In this document: in pieces, positions 52,538 through 63,043 of the stretch
Layout: every line of letters starts with the position of its first letter
Position numbering within the stretch: position 1 is the first letter of the stretch
Source: Palsa-739 sp036512155
GTDB taxonomy: Bacteria; Actinomycetota; Thermoleophilia; Gaiellales; Gaiellaceae
Assembly (NCBI GenBank): GCA_036512155.1
Contig: DATCBD010000028.1
Span: 3,660 to 67,659, forward strand
DNA length: 64,000 bases
Reading direction: 5' to 3'
The notes under the pieces: generated by a model
Told to the model about the DNA's origin: nothing
The model's database searches: none
Seen by the model: only the letters and a program-made list of their open reading frames with translations
Program-made: the position numbers and the translations under genes

Positions 52538-52743
52538 CGAACCGGGTCGAATCCTCCACGACTCCACGGGTTGCAGCGCAGGAGCCGCCAGCCGGCGAGC
52601 GCGCTGCCGCGCAGGAGCCCCTTCTGCCGCACCGCGTCGATCGCGTACTGGGAGCACGACGGGTGGTACTTGCACGTCGTCGGGAAGAGCGCGCCCCAGG
52701 TCGCGCGGTACACCCAGACTGCGGCCACGCCGACGCGGTACAT
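52534..52743 (-). CDS. yidD: Membrane protein insertion efficiency factor YidD
   Basis: 69 residues. The family signature is plain: FPTTCKYHPSCSQYAIDAV with three Cys, and WRLLRCNPWSRGGFDPV at the end. ATG shares one base with the rnpA stop (TGATG), the standard rnpA-yidD-yidC order. Confidence 0.94.
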   Translation of the reverse strand: MYRVGVAAVWVYRATWGALFPTTCKYHPSCSQYAIDAVRQKGLLRGSALAGWRLLRCNPWSRGGFDPVR

Positions 52744-53093
52744 CAGGCGGCCGCCTTCGTCATCGAGAGGACCTCGTCGATCCGCTCGCCCAACCACTCG
52801 AAGCCGTTGGTCGCAACCGCCTCGGCGACGCCCGGCCGCACGATCAGCACGTAGTCGCGGCCGGTCGGCACACGCTCGAGGCGCGCGCGCCACAGCTCAC
52901 GCAGCTGCCGCTTGAGCTTGTTGCGGGCGACGGCATTCCCGACCGAGCGGGGGACGGACATGCCGAAGCGCGGCTCGGCCGGCTCCTCCTGCCCGAACCA
53001 GTACAGGACGAGGAATCGCGACGAGACCGACCGGCCCTGGCGGTAGACGGCGTCGAAGTCCCGCGAACGGGACAGACGGTTTGCGCGCTTCAC
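52743..53093 (-). CDS. rnpA: Ribonuclease P protein component
   Basis: 116 residues. ANRLSRSRDFDAVYRQGRS at the start, RFGMSVPRSVGNAVARNKLKRQLRELWR is the RNR motif that binds P RNA, and DYVLIVRPG follows. GTG start 53093, 11 bases after rpmH. Tail extends to TKAAA. Confidence 0.93.
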   Translation of the reverse strand: MKRANRLSRSRDFDAVYRQGRSVSSRFLVLYWFGQEEPAEPRFGMSVPRSVGNAVARNKLKRQLRELWRARLERVPTGRDYVLIVRPGVAEAVATNGFEWLGERIDEVLSMTKAAA

Positions 53094-53104
53094 AACGCCG
53101 AAGA

Positions 53105-53239
53105 TTACGCCGAGAGCTTCGCGCGGCCCTTGAGCCGGCGCCGCTTCAGGATCAGCCGGCCGGCGCGCGTCGACATCCGCGTGCGGAAGCCGTGCTTGCG
53201 CTTGCGGCGTCGAACGTTTGGCTGATAGGTCCGCTTCAC
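53105..53239 (-). CDS. rpmH: 50S ribosomal protein L34
   Basis: 44 residues, almost all basic: KRTYQPNVRRRKRKHGFRTR at the start and a tail ending AKLSA. GTG start at 53239. Divergent from dnaA across 262 bases, the classic origin-side marker. No Shine-Dalgarno sequence is seen. Confidence 0.97.
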   Translation of the reverse strand: MKRTYQPNVRRRKRKHGFRTRMSTRAGRLILKRRRLKGRAKLSA

Positions 53240-53297
53240 GTGAGAAAAAGATCGAAAGACGCAGATTCGGGCGCCACGACGCTCGGCGCGAACGGTC

Positions 53298-53332
53298 AGT
53301 ATAGCCGCCGGTCGTCCACCGACTTATCCACA
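53298..53332 (-). promoter_or_regulatory. rpmH promoter -10 next to a perfect DnaA box
   Basis: Minus strand TATACT (53303-53298) is a good -10 for rpmH, about 58 bases from its start. A perfect DnaA box TTATCCACA (plus orientation, 53324-53332) covers the -35 position. The 262-base rpmH-dnaA gap (53240-53501) also has a weaker box pair around 53381-53398 (TTTCCACAG beside GTGTGGAGG). DnaA could control both rpmH and dnaA here. Confidence 0.5.
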
Positions 53333-53501
53333 GGCGTGGAGCGCACAGCGATGCGGAGCAGGTGAGTTTCCCCCACGACTTTCCACAGGTGTGGAGGGAT
53401 TTCGGGGGCTGCGAAAATGCCTGCACAGGGACGCGTTCTTGACGCGTTTTTGCACCCTGCTAGGCTCGCCTCCGGTTCACGAGAGGGGGGCTGGCGTCGG
53501 G

Positions 53502-54887
53502 GTGGAGGACCAAATCGAGCTGACTGCGGAGAGCCTGTGGAGCGATGTCTCCGGTCGCCTCAGGAGCGCCCTCAACGACACAACCTACGGAACCTGGTTC
53601 GCGCACACCGCCGGAGCGGAGCTCGACGGCGGGCGGTTCGTGCTCGGCGTCCCCAACGATTTCACCCGCGACTGGATCGAGGGCCATTTCCTCGAGCTGA
53701 TCGGTGCGGCCATCCGCGACATCACCGGCGTCGCCCGGACGATCGAGCTCCGGGTGATGGACATCTCGGCCGCCCCGGCCGGACCGGCCGAGCAGTCGTC
53801 GCCGGCGGCACCCCGGGTCGCGCCCGTCGAGCGACTCGTCCCGCACCGGCCGGAGAGCGGCGGGTTCAACGCCAAGTACACCTTCGACTCCTTCGTCATC
53901 GGGTCGTCGAACCGGTTCGCCCATGCCGCCGCGCTCGCGGTCGCCGAGGCGCCGGCGCAGGCGTACAACCCGCTCTTCATCTACGGGAGCACGGGGCTCG
54001 GCAAGACGCACCTGCTGCAGGCGATCGCGCAGTACGTGAGCGAGCACTCGCGAGACATGAGCGTCCGCTACGTCACGAGCGAGACCTTCATGAACGACTT
54101 CATCAACTCGCTCCGCGACAAGCGCATCGAGGGCTTCAAGCAGCGCTACCGGACGTACGACCTGCTCCTCATCGACGACGTGCAGTTCTTCGAGCACAAG
54201 GAGCGGATCCAGGAGGAGTTCTTCCACACGTTCAACTCCCTGTACGAGGCGGGCTCGCAGATCGTCATGTCGAGCGACCGCCCACCGCGCGACATCGCCA
54301 CCCTGGAAGAGCGCTTGCGGAGCCGGTTCGAGTGGGGCCTCATCACTGACATCCAGCCGCCCGACCTCGAGACGCGCATCGCCATCCTGCGCAAGAAGGT
54401 CAAGACGGACGGGATCCACGTCCCCGAGCCGGAGGTGCTCACCTTCATCGCCGGCCGCGTCTCGACGAATATCCGCGAGCTCGAGGGTGCGCTCACCCGC
54501 GTCGTCGCGTTCTCGTCCCTCACCGGCCGCGCGATGTCGGTCGAGCTCTCCCAGGACGTGCTGAAGGACGTGTTCCCACAAGGCGAGGCGGCGGAGGTCT
54601 CGATCAAGCGCATCCAGGACCTCGTGGCGGAGCGCTTCAACATGTCGCTCGAGGAGCTCTGCGGCGACAAGCGCTCCCAAAACATCGTCTACCCGCGGCA
54701 GGTTGCGATGTACCTCTCGCGCGAGTTGACCGACTCGTCGCTGCCGAAGATCGGGAGGGAATTCGGGGGTCGCGACCACACCACCGTCATCCACGCGACC
54801 TCCAAGATCGCGCGTCTCATCCGTGAGGACAGGTCTGTGTACAACCTCGTGCAGGAGTTGACGGCGCGGGTGAAACAGGTCCGGTAG
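53502..54887 (+). CDS. dnaA: Chromosomal replication initiator DnaA
   Basis: 461 residues. Domain I (LWSDVSGRLRSALNDTTYGTWF), a short domain II, AAA+ domain III with Walker A GSTGLGKT at 162-169 and LLLIDDVQFFEHKERIQEEF, and domain IV with GREFGGRDHTTVIHA. GTG start 53502 is chosen because it precedes domain I directly, with GAGAGGGGGG upstream; longer in-frame starts only add unlikely sequence. Followed by the dnaA-dnaN intergenic origin. Confidence 0.96.
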   Translation: MEDQIELTAESLWSDVSGRLRSALNDTTYGTWFAHTAGAELDGGRFVLGVPNDFTRDWIEGHFLELIGAAIRDITGVARTIELRVMDISAAPAGPAEQSSPAAPRVAPVERLVPHRPESGGFNAKYTFDSFVIGSSNRFAHAAALAVAEAPAQAYNPLFIYGSTGLGKTHLLQAIAQYVSEHSRDMSVRYVTSETFMNDFINSLRDKRIEGFKQRYRTYDLLLIDDVQFFEHKERIQEEFFHTFNSLYEAGSQIVMSSDRPPRDIATLEERLRSRFEWGLITDIQPPDLETRIAILRKKVKTDGIHVPEPEVLTFIAGRVSTNIRELEGALTRVVAFSSLTGRAMSVELSQDVLKDVFPQGEAAEVSIKRIQDLVAERFNMSLEELCGDKRSQNIVYPRQVAMYLSRELTDSSLPKIGREFGGRDHTTVIHATSKIARLIREDRSVYNLVQELTARVKQVR

Positions 54888-55016
54888 CGAAACGTCCTGT
54901 GGAAGCGCGAGACTTCTCCCCAAGCTCCACACATGGCGGATCGCTCTCAACCATGTGGGATCGAGGCACTGTCCCCGTCATCCACACCCCCTACTACTCC
55001 TACAAGGAATATCTAG
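54888..55016. other. oriC: Probable replication origin (oriC) with DnaA box, GC spacer and DnaA-trios
   Basis: 129 bases between dnaA and dnaN. At the dnaN side a near-perfect DnaA box TCATCCACA (54978-54986) is followed by CCCC and then CTA-CTA-CTC-CTA-CAA (54991-55005), so the other strand reads 3'-GAT-GAT-GAG-GAT-GTT. This is the box / GC / DnaA-trio order of the bacterial basal unwinding system. Weaker boxes: TGTGGAAG (54898-54905, reverse), AGCTCCACA (54923-54931), TGTGGGATC (54954-54962, reverse). An AT-rich stretch, AAGGAATATCTAG, runs into the dnaN ATG. Confidence 0.75.
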
Positions 55017-56147
55017 ATGATTGAGACTGACATCGTGGTGAGCGCGGGACTGAGGATTACGTGCACCAAGGACGAGCTCGCGCAGGCGCTCGGCGTCGTT
55101 GCGCGTGCGTTGTCGACTCGTACGTCTGTGCAGATCTTGTCCGGGGTCCTGTTGGAAGCTCGCGCCGGTGAGTTGCGCCTGGCGGCGACCGACATGGAGC
55201 TGTCGCTGCGCGCGAGCGTTCCGGCGCAGATCGAAGGGGACGGAGCCATCGTCCTTCCGGGGAAGACGCTTGTCGACATCTCGCGCCTGCTGCCGGGCGA
55301 CGAGGTGACGATCGAGCACCGGCCGGCGGAGTCGGTCGTGCACGTCACCGCCGGGACGGCGAGCTACACGCTGAACACGTACAATCCTGAAGACTTCCCG
55401 CGTTTGCCGGAGCTGGACGCTGTGTCGACGTTCAGCGTCGAGCGTGAATCGCTGCTGGAGACGATCGGCCGCGTCGCCAGAGCTGCGTCGCGCGACGAGT
55501 CGCGCCCGGTGCTCACCGGCATCCTCGTGCAGTTCGGCGGCGGCAAGCTCATCATGGCCGCAACCGATTCGTACCGGCTGGCGGTCAAGGAGACCTCCTT
55601 CAGCGGCACCGTTCCCGACCTGGAGGCGATCGTGCCGGGGCGCGCGCTCCAGGAGTTGGCCCGTATCGCCACCTCCGGCGACGAGGTCGAGATCGGCGTG
55701 CAGGAGAACCAGGTGCTCTTCTCCACCGACGGCGTTTGGCTCACGACGCGCCGCATCGACGGCCAGTTCCCGAACTACCGGCAGCTGCTGCCGGAGGCGT
55801 TCGAGCATGAGCTCACGCTGCCGCGGGTGGAGCTTCTCGACGTCATCCGCCGCGCGTCGGTGATGATCCAGCGGTCGACGCCGCTGCAGCTGCGCTTCGC
55901 CGAGGGTGAGCTGACCGTGATCGCGCGGACGCACGAGGTGGGCGAGTCGACGGAGTCGCTTCCGGTCGCCTACACGGGCGACGTGCTCGAGATCGGGTTC
56001 AACGCCGACTTCCTCCGAGACGGCCTCGAGCTGCTCGACAGCGACGACGTACGCGTGAAGCTCATCAGCCCGCTCCGGCCGGCGGTGATCCAGGGCGAGG
56101 GCGACGACTTCACGTACCTCGTCATGCCCATCCGTCTGCCCGGCTGA
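55017..56147 (+). CDS. dnaN: DNA polymerase III beta clamp
   Basis: 376-residue sliding clamp with three repeated domains. DELAQALGVVARALSTRTSVQILSG, SRLLPGDEVTIEHR, PEDFPRLPEL, ATDSYRLAVKE and the C-terminal DDFTYLVMPIRLPG are all typical. ATG just after the origin element. The recF start follows with a one-base gap after its stop. Confidence 0.96.
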   Translation: MIETDIVVSAGLRITCTKDELAQALGVVARALSTRTSVQILSGVLLEARAGELRLAATDMELSLRASVPAQIEGDGAIVLPGKTLVDISRLLPGDEVTIEHRPAESVVHVTAGTASYTLNTYNPEDFPRLPELDAVSTFSVERESLLETIGRVARAASRDESRPVLTGILVQFGGGKLIMAATDSYRLAVKETSFSGTVPDLEAIVPGRALQELARIATSGDEVEIGVQENQVLFSTDGVWLTTRRIDGQFPNYRQLLPEAFEHELTLPRVELLDVIRRASVMIQRSTPLQLRFAEGELTVIARTHEVGESTESLPVAYTGDVLEIGFNADFLRDGLELLDSDDVRVKLISPLRPAVIQGEGDDFTYLVMPIRLPG

Positions 56148-56148
56148 C

Positions 56149-57204
56149 CTGATCGTCGAGGCGGTCTCGCTCCGCAGCTTCCGGTCGTACGAGCGGCTCG
56201 AGCTCACGCTCGGGCCGGGGTTGGTTCTCGCGACGGGGCCGAACGGAGCGGGCAAGACGAACCTGCTCGAGGCGCTGCACGTCGCCACGCAGGGGTTCTC
56301 GCCGCGCACGCGCAACGACCGGCAGCTGATCCGGTTCGGAGACGAGGCGGCGCGGGTCGCCGTGCAGGGCCGCCGCGCAGACGTGCCCGTCGGCGTGGAG
56401 GTGAAGCTCGAGGCCGGGGCGGCGAAGCACGCGACTCTGAACGGCGCTCCGCTGCGCAGCGTGGAGCAGCTGCGCGCCGAGCTGACGACGCTCGTCTTCA
56501 CTCCCGACCGTCTCGGCGTCGTCAAGGGGGCACCGGCCGCACGGCGCGCGTACTTCGATCGCGCGCTCGGCCGTCTGACTCCCGCCCGTGCGCAGCTGCC
56601 GGCGGATTACGGCGGCGTCGTCGCGCAGCGCAACGCGTCGTTACGACGGCTATTCGCAGGCGCGTCCACGCGGGACGCCATTGCTCCCTGGACGCAGCAG
56701 GTCGCGGAGCTCGGCGCGCAGCTCGTCGCCGCGCGGCGTGAGGTGCTGGAGCTGCTCGGCCCGCCGTTCGCCGAGCACGCGGCTGCGTTCGGGCTCGACG
56801 GCGCGGAGCTGCGCTACGACGGCGAGCCTCCGACCGTCGAGCTGCTGGAGACGCGCCTCGACCGCGACCTCGAGCGGGGCGTGACCGGTGCAGGCCCCCA
56901 CCTCGACGACGTTCTCGTCGCTGCCGCCGGCCGCGATCTCCGCAGCTTCGGCTCGCAGGGAGAGCAGCGGTTGGCCGTGCTGGCGCTCCTGCTGGCCGAG
57001 GCAGATCTCGTCGTCGAGCGCCGCGGCTTCCCGCCGCTCCTGCTGCTCGACGACGTTCTGTCCGAGCTCGATCCCGGCCGCCGCCGCATCCTGGCCGAGC
57101 GCGTCGCCGGGCGCGGCCAGACACTCATCACGGCGACCGATCCGGCGATGCTGCCTGCGAACCCGGACCAGCTGGTGGAGGTGCGCGACGGAACCGCTCG
57201 GTGA
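56149..57204 (+). CDS. recF: DNA repair protein RecF, CTG start
   Basis: SMC-like ATPase loading RecA at gaps. IVEAVSLRSFRSYERLEL is the obligatory N-terminal strand, then Walker A GPNGAGKTN near 31-39, signature FGSQGEQRLAVLALLLAEA, Walker B LLLLDDVLSELDPGRR. No ATG, GTG or TTG lies in frame before the TTG at 56221, which would delete this strand. CTG at 56149, one base after the dnaN stop, gives MIVEAVSLRSFRSY, matching RecF N-termini residue for residue in length. 351 residues. Confidence 0.93.
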   Translation: MIVEAVSLRSFRSYERLELTLGPGLVLATGPNGAGKTNLLEALHVATQGFSPRTRNDRQLIRFGDEAARVAVQGRRADVPVGVEVKLEAGAAKHATLNGAPLRSVEQLRAELTTLVFTPDRLGVVKGAPAARRAYFDRALGRLTPARAQLPADYGGVVAQRNASLRRLFAGASTRDAIAPWTQQVAELGAQLVAARREVLELLGPPFAEHAAAFGLDGAELRYDGEPPTVELLETRLDRDLERGVTGAGPHLDDVLVAAAGRDLRSFGSQGEQRLAVLALLLAEADLVVERRGFPPLLLLDDVLSELDPGRRRILAERVAGRGQTLITATDPAMLPANPDQLVEVRDGTAR

Positions 57205-57634
57205 CGACGTCAAGCGCGAGCTCGGACGGTTCGGCGCCCAGGGCGCGATCGGCGAGGCGGTTGACGCTTGGCCAGCAGCCGTCGGCGTGGAGATCGCGCG
57301 CAGCGCCTGGCCGGCACGCTTTACGCGCGACGGCACGCTGATCGTCCACACCCGCGACTCCGTGTGGGCGTTCGAATTGACACAGCGTGCAGGCGAAATT
57401 CAAGAGCGCCTGGAAGGCGTGAAAGCAGTGAAGTTCGTCCCCGGGCCACTCCCCGAGGCAGCGGTTGAAGCCCCACCGGCGACCCCTCAGGGGTCGCCCC
57501 CGGCACCGACTCCGGAGCAATCGGAATTGGCGGCGAAATGGGCGTCGGAGATCGACGACGAAGACCTCCGCAAACTCGTTGCGAAAGCTGCCGAAGCATC
57601 CCTCGCAAACGCCCCGAACGACCGCTCGTTCTGA
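57188..57634 (+). CDS. dciA: DciA-like protein (DUF721), start codon uncertain
   Basis: DUF721/DciA proteins load the replicative helicase in bacteria without DnaC. The domain is clear: LGDDVKRELGRFGAQGAIGE, then AWPAAVGVEIARSAWPARF and LIVHTRDSVWAFELTQRAGE, with a Pro-rich linker and an acidic helix at the end. No ATG, GTG, TTG or CTG lies in this frame near the expected N-terminus; ACG at 57188 (giving M-EPLGDDV) is the nearest plausible non-standard start and is used here. A GTG at 57201 overlapping the recF stop is in another frame. A frameshift error is possible. Confidence 0.65.
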   Translation, partial: TEPLGDDVKRELGRFGAQGAIGEAVDAWPAAVGVEIARSAWPARFTRDGTLIVHTRDSVWAFELTQRAGEIQERLEGVKAVKFVPGPLPEAAVEAPPATPQGSPPAPTPEQSELAAKWASEIDDEDLRKLVAKAAEASLANAPNDRSF

Positions 57635-57640
57635 TACACT
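57635..57640 (+). promoter_or_regulatory. Likely extended -10 for gyrB
   Basis: TGATACACT, i.e. TACACT with an upstream TG, immediately after the dciA stop. Predicted transcription start about 57647, at the foot of the hairpin described next. No clear -35. Confidence 0.4.
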
Positions 57641-57647
57641 TTGGGGT

Positions 57648-57679
57648 GCCCGCAAATGTGGGATTTGCAGGGCTTTTTT
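57648..57679 (+). terminator. Intrinsic-terminator-like hairpin directly before the gyrB ATG
   Basis: GCCC-GCAAAT pairs with ATTTGC-A-GGGC around a GTGGG loop (10 bp with one bulged A), followed by TTTTTT (57674-57679) and then C and the gyrB ATG. All parts of a Rho-independent terminator are present. It could end dciA transcription, or act as an attenuator in the gyrB leader. No Shine-Dalgarno fits between it and the ATG. Confidence 0.7.
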
Positions 57680-57680
57680 C

Positions 57681-60063
57681 ATGGCTGAAGACGTCTATAC
57701 CGCAAAGGACATCACCGTGCTCGAAGGCCTCGAGCCGGTCAGGCTCCGTCCGGGCATGTACATCGGCTCGACGGGCCAGCGAGGCCTCCATCATCTCGTC
57801 TACGAGGTGGTCGACAACTCGGTCGACGAGGCCCTCGCAGGCCGCAACGACCGCATCGAGGTGAACCTCCATCCGGACCATTCGGTGACCGTCCGGGACT
57901 GGGGCCACGGCATTCCCGTCGACCTCATGCCGGAGCAGAATCTGCCGGCGCTGACGGTCGTCCTGACGAAGCTCCACGCCGGCGGCAAGTTTGGCGGCGA
58001 CGGCTACAAGGTCTCCGGCGGCCTGCACGGCGTTGGTCTCTCCGTCGTGAACGCGCTGTCCGAGTGGCTGATCGCCGAAGTGCGCCGCGACGGCAAGACC
58101 TATCGGCAGGAGTTCGCGCGCGGCGTCCCGCAGGGCGACATGGAGATCGTCGGCGACGCGGCTCTCGACGACACCGGCACGACCATCTCGTTCATGCCGG
58201 ACACGGAGATCTTTGAGGAGATCGACATCGACGCCGCCACCGTGACGCAGCGTCTGCGCGAGACCGCGTTCCTCACGAAGGGCCTGCGCATCAAGCTCAC
58301 CGACGAGCGCGCCGACGGCAAGACGGTCGAGTTCCACTACGAGGGCGGCATCCGCGACTTCGTCTCGTACATCAACGAGCAGAAGGACGCGATCCACAAG
58401 CACATCGTCTACTTCGAGGGCGAGACCGATCAGGGCGCGGCCGAGGTGGCGATGCAGTGGAACAACTCGTACCAGGAGTCGGTCTTCACGTTCGCCAACA
58501 ACATCAACACGGTCGAGGGTGGCTCGCACCTCTCCGGCTTCCGTAGCGCGCTCACGAGCACGCTCAACCGGAAGGCGCAGGACATGAAGCTCCTGAAGAA
58601 GGACGAGAAGCTCGAGGGCGAGGACGTGCGCGAAGGGCTCGCAGCCGTCGTGTCCGTGAAGCTGCGCAACCCGCAGTTCGAGGGCCAGACGAAGACGAAG
58701 CTCGGGAACCCCGGCGTCGAGGGCCTCGTGCAGACGACGGTGAACGCGAATCTCGCGCAGTTCCTCGAGGAGAACCCGCAGGATGCGCGCGCCATCATCA
58801 ACAAGACGATTGCGGCGATGCGCGCGCGCATGGCGGCGCGCAAAGCGCGCGAGCTGACGCGGCGCAAGTCCGCGCTCGACAGTTCGTCGCTGCCCGGCAA
58901 GCTCGCCGACTGCTCCATTCGCGACCCGGAGGCGGCCGAGCTCTACATCGTCGAGGGCGACTCGGCAGGCGGTAGCGCGAAGATGGGCCGCGACCGCACG
59001 TACCAGGCGATCCTGCCGCTGCGCGGGAAGATCATCAACAGTGAGAAGAACCGCATCAATAAGGTGCTCTCGAACAACGAGATCCAGGCGATGATCACCG
59101 CCATCGGCACGGGGATCGGCGACGAGTTCAACATCGAGGGGCTTCGCTACCACCGCATCGTCCTGATGACGGACGCCGACGTCGACGGATCGCACATCCG
59201 CACGCTCGTGCTCACGTTCCTGTACCGGCACATGAAGGAGCTGTTCGAGCGCGGCCACATCTACATCGCCGTGCCACCGCTGTACAAGGTGAAGCTCGGC
59301 AGTCAGGAGTACTACTTCGAGAAGGACTCGCAGCTCGAGGATCTGCTCGTACGCGAACGCTTCGGCGACCTCGAAGTGCACGACCGCGACGGCAACGAAG
59401 TGAAGCTGACCGAAGCGCGCTGGAAGCGGTTCACGTCCGCGCTCGCCGAGTTCGAAGGTTGGTCTGCGCGCCTGCGCGCCGACTTCGGCCACCACGCCGC
59501 GGATCTCGTCATCTCGCACCGGCTCGTGGAGCTGGAGGCGCTGACACCGGCCGACGTCGAGCAGGCCCTCGCAAAGCTGCCGGCGAACGGCTTCACGCTC
59601 TCGGTGCTCGAGCGGGACGCCGACGGGCTGCGCGTGAAGATCGTCGAGGAGTCGACGTCGTCGGCGGAGATGGTGCGGCTGTCGGCAGAGCTGCTCTCGT
59701 CGCCGATCTACGCACATCTCCGCAAGGCGCATGCGCGGCTCGCCGAGGTGGCCGGCTCGCCGCCGTTTACGCTCCAGCTCGGCAAGAAGACCGGCGTCGC
59801 GCAGACGTTCTCGGAGCTGCGCACGACCGCGCTCGACCTTGCGAAGGAGGTCGGCATCCAGCTGTCGCGCTTCAAGGGCCTCGGCGAGATGAACGAGTCG
59901 CAGCTCTGGGAAACGACCATGGATCCGGCCCGGCGGCTGATGATTCGCGTCGACGTCGAGGACGCGCACGCCGCCGACCAGCTCTTCTCGATGCTGATGG
60001 GAGACCAGGTGGAACCGCGCCGCGTCTTCATCGAGGAGAACGCAAAAGACGTGAAGTTCCTCG

Positions 60064-60071
<8 letters not shown>
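57681..60071 (+). CDS. gyrB: DNA gyrase subunit B, long form
   Basis: 796 residues. GHKL domain with YEVVDNSVDEALAG, GHGIPVDL and HAGGKFGGDGYKVSGGLHGVG; transducer domain; TOPRIM with VEGDSAGGSAKMGRDR, PLRGKIINSEKNR and MTDADVDGSHIRTL; C-terminal FKGLGEMNESQLWETTMDP. Between about residues 540 and 730 lies a long insert of the kind known from proteobacterial GyrB (E. coli 804 residues), which common actinobacterial GyrB (about 650-680) lacks. Start ATG chosen at MAEDVYTAKDITVLEGLE. Confidence 0.96.
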
Positions 60072-62580
<2,509 letters not shown>

Positions 62581-62749
62581 GGCGCTCGCTTGCGACGCCG
62601 ACCATAAGAGCAGACGCCGATTTAGTCGACGTCTCCGTCTTTAGCTCCCTCGAAAGGGGGACATTTCGGAAGGCCCCCCTTCCAAAACGCAACAATCCCT
62701 TCTATAACTCTCAACACGGGGTCGATTCACGGGGCGAGAGCGGGATTTC
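62581..62749 (+). promoter_or_regulatory. 169-base non-coding gap: possible gyrA end signals and merR promoter
   Basis: Contains AGACG...CGTCT (weak stem followed by CCGTCTTT) and a GGAAGG-CCCC-CCTTCC hairpin that can also pair as AAGGGGG with CCCCCTT. A promoter reads TTCCAA (62680-62685), 17 bases, TATAAC (62703-62708), giving a start near 62715. The leader has GAGAGCGGGA before ATG 62750. Confidence 0.4.
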
Positions 62750-63043
62750 ATGGCAATCAGCAGGCAAGTCGACTTTCTGGAACCCATCAACCTGGCGGAG
62801 CACCTCGACAAGGTCGAGCTGTATCTCGGCCAGGTCTGCCAGATCGCCGGCATTTCGAAGATGCAGCTCGACTACTGGACGAACAAGGCCCAGATCCCCA
62901 CGAAGGGGAAGAAGCAGCGCATCTACGACGTCGACGCGCTCGAGACGGTCATACTCATCAAGCAGGCGAAGGACAAGGGCCTGAACCTCGGCGCGGCCAT
63001 CGAGGCCGCCCGCCGGTTCCGCGAGCAGTCCCGCGTCGCCTAG
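62750..63043 (+). CDS. MerR-type helix-turn-helix protein
   Basis: 97 residues. The winged-helix core is LGQVCQIAGISKMQLDYWTNKAQIPTKGKKQRIYDVDALETVILI, the MerR pattern in which Y-W replaces the usual R-Y; no effector domain follows, only a helix rich in Ala, Arg and Lys. Possibly a DNA-binding regulator of unknown targets. ATG start with a recognisable purine-rich leader, unlike most genes here. Confidence 0.75.
   Translation: MAISRQVDFLEPINLAEHLDKVELYLGQVCQIAGISKMQLDYWTNKAQIPTKGKKQRIYDVDALETVILIKQAKDKGLNLGAAIEAARRFREQSRVA

Noticed and set aside
57201..57340. GTG overlapping the recF stop as GTGA, apparent start of the next gene
   Set aside because: That frame stops after about 46 codons and has no DUF721 similarity; the DciA domain is in another frame.
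57321..59969. 882-codon open frame opposite gyrB
   Set aside because: Antisense shadow; composition typical of the complementary strand of GC-rich coding sequence.
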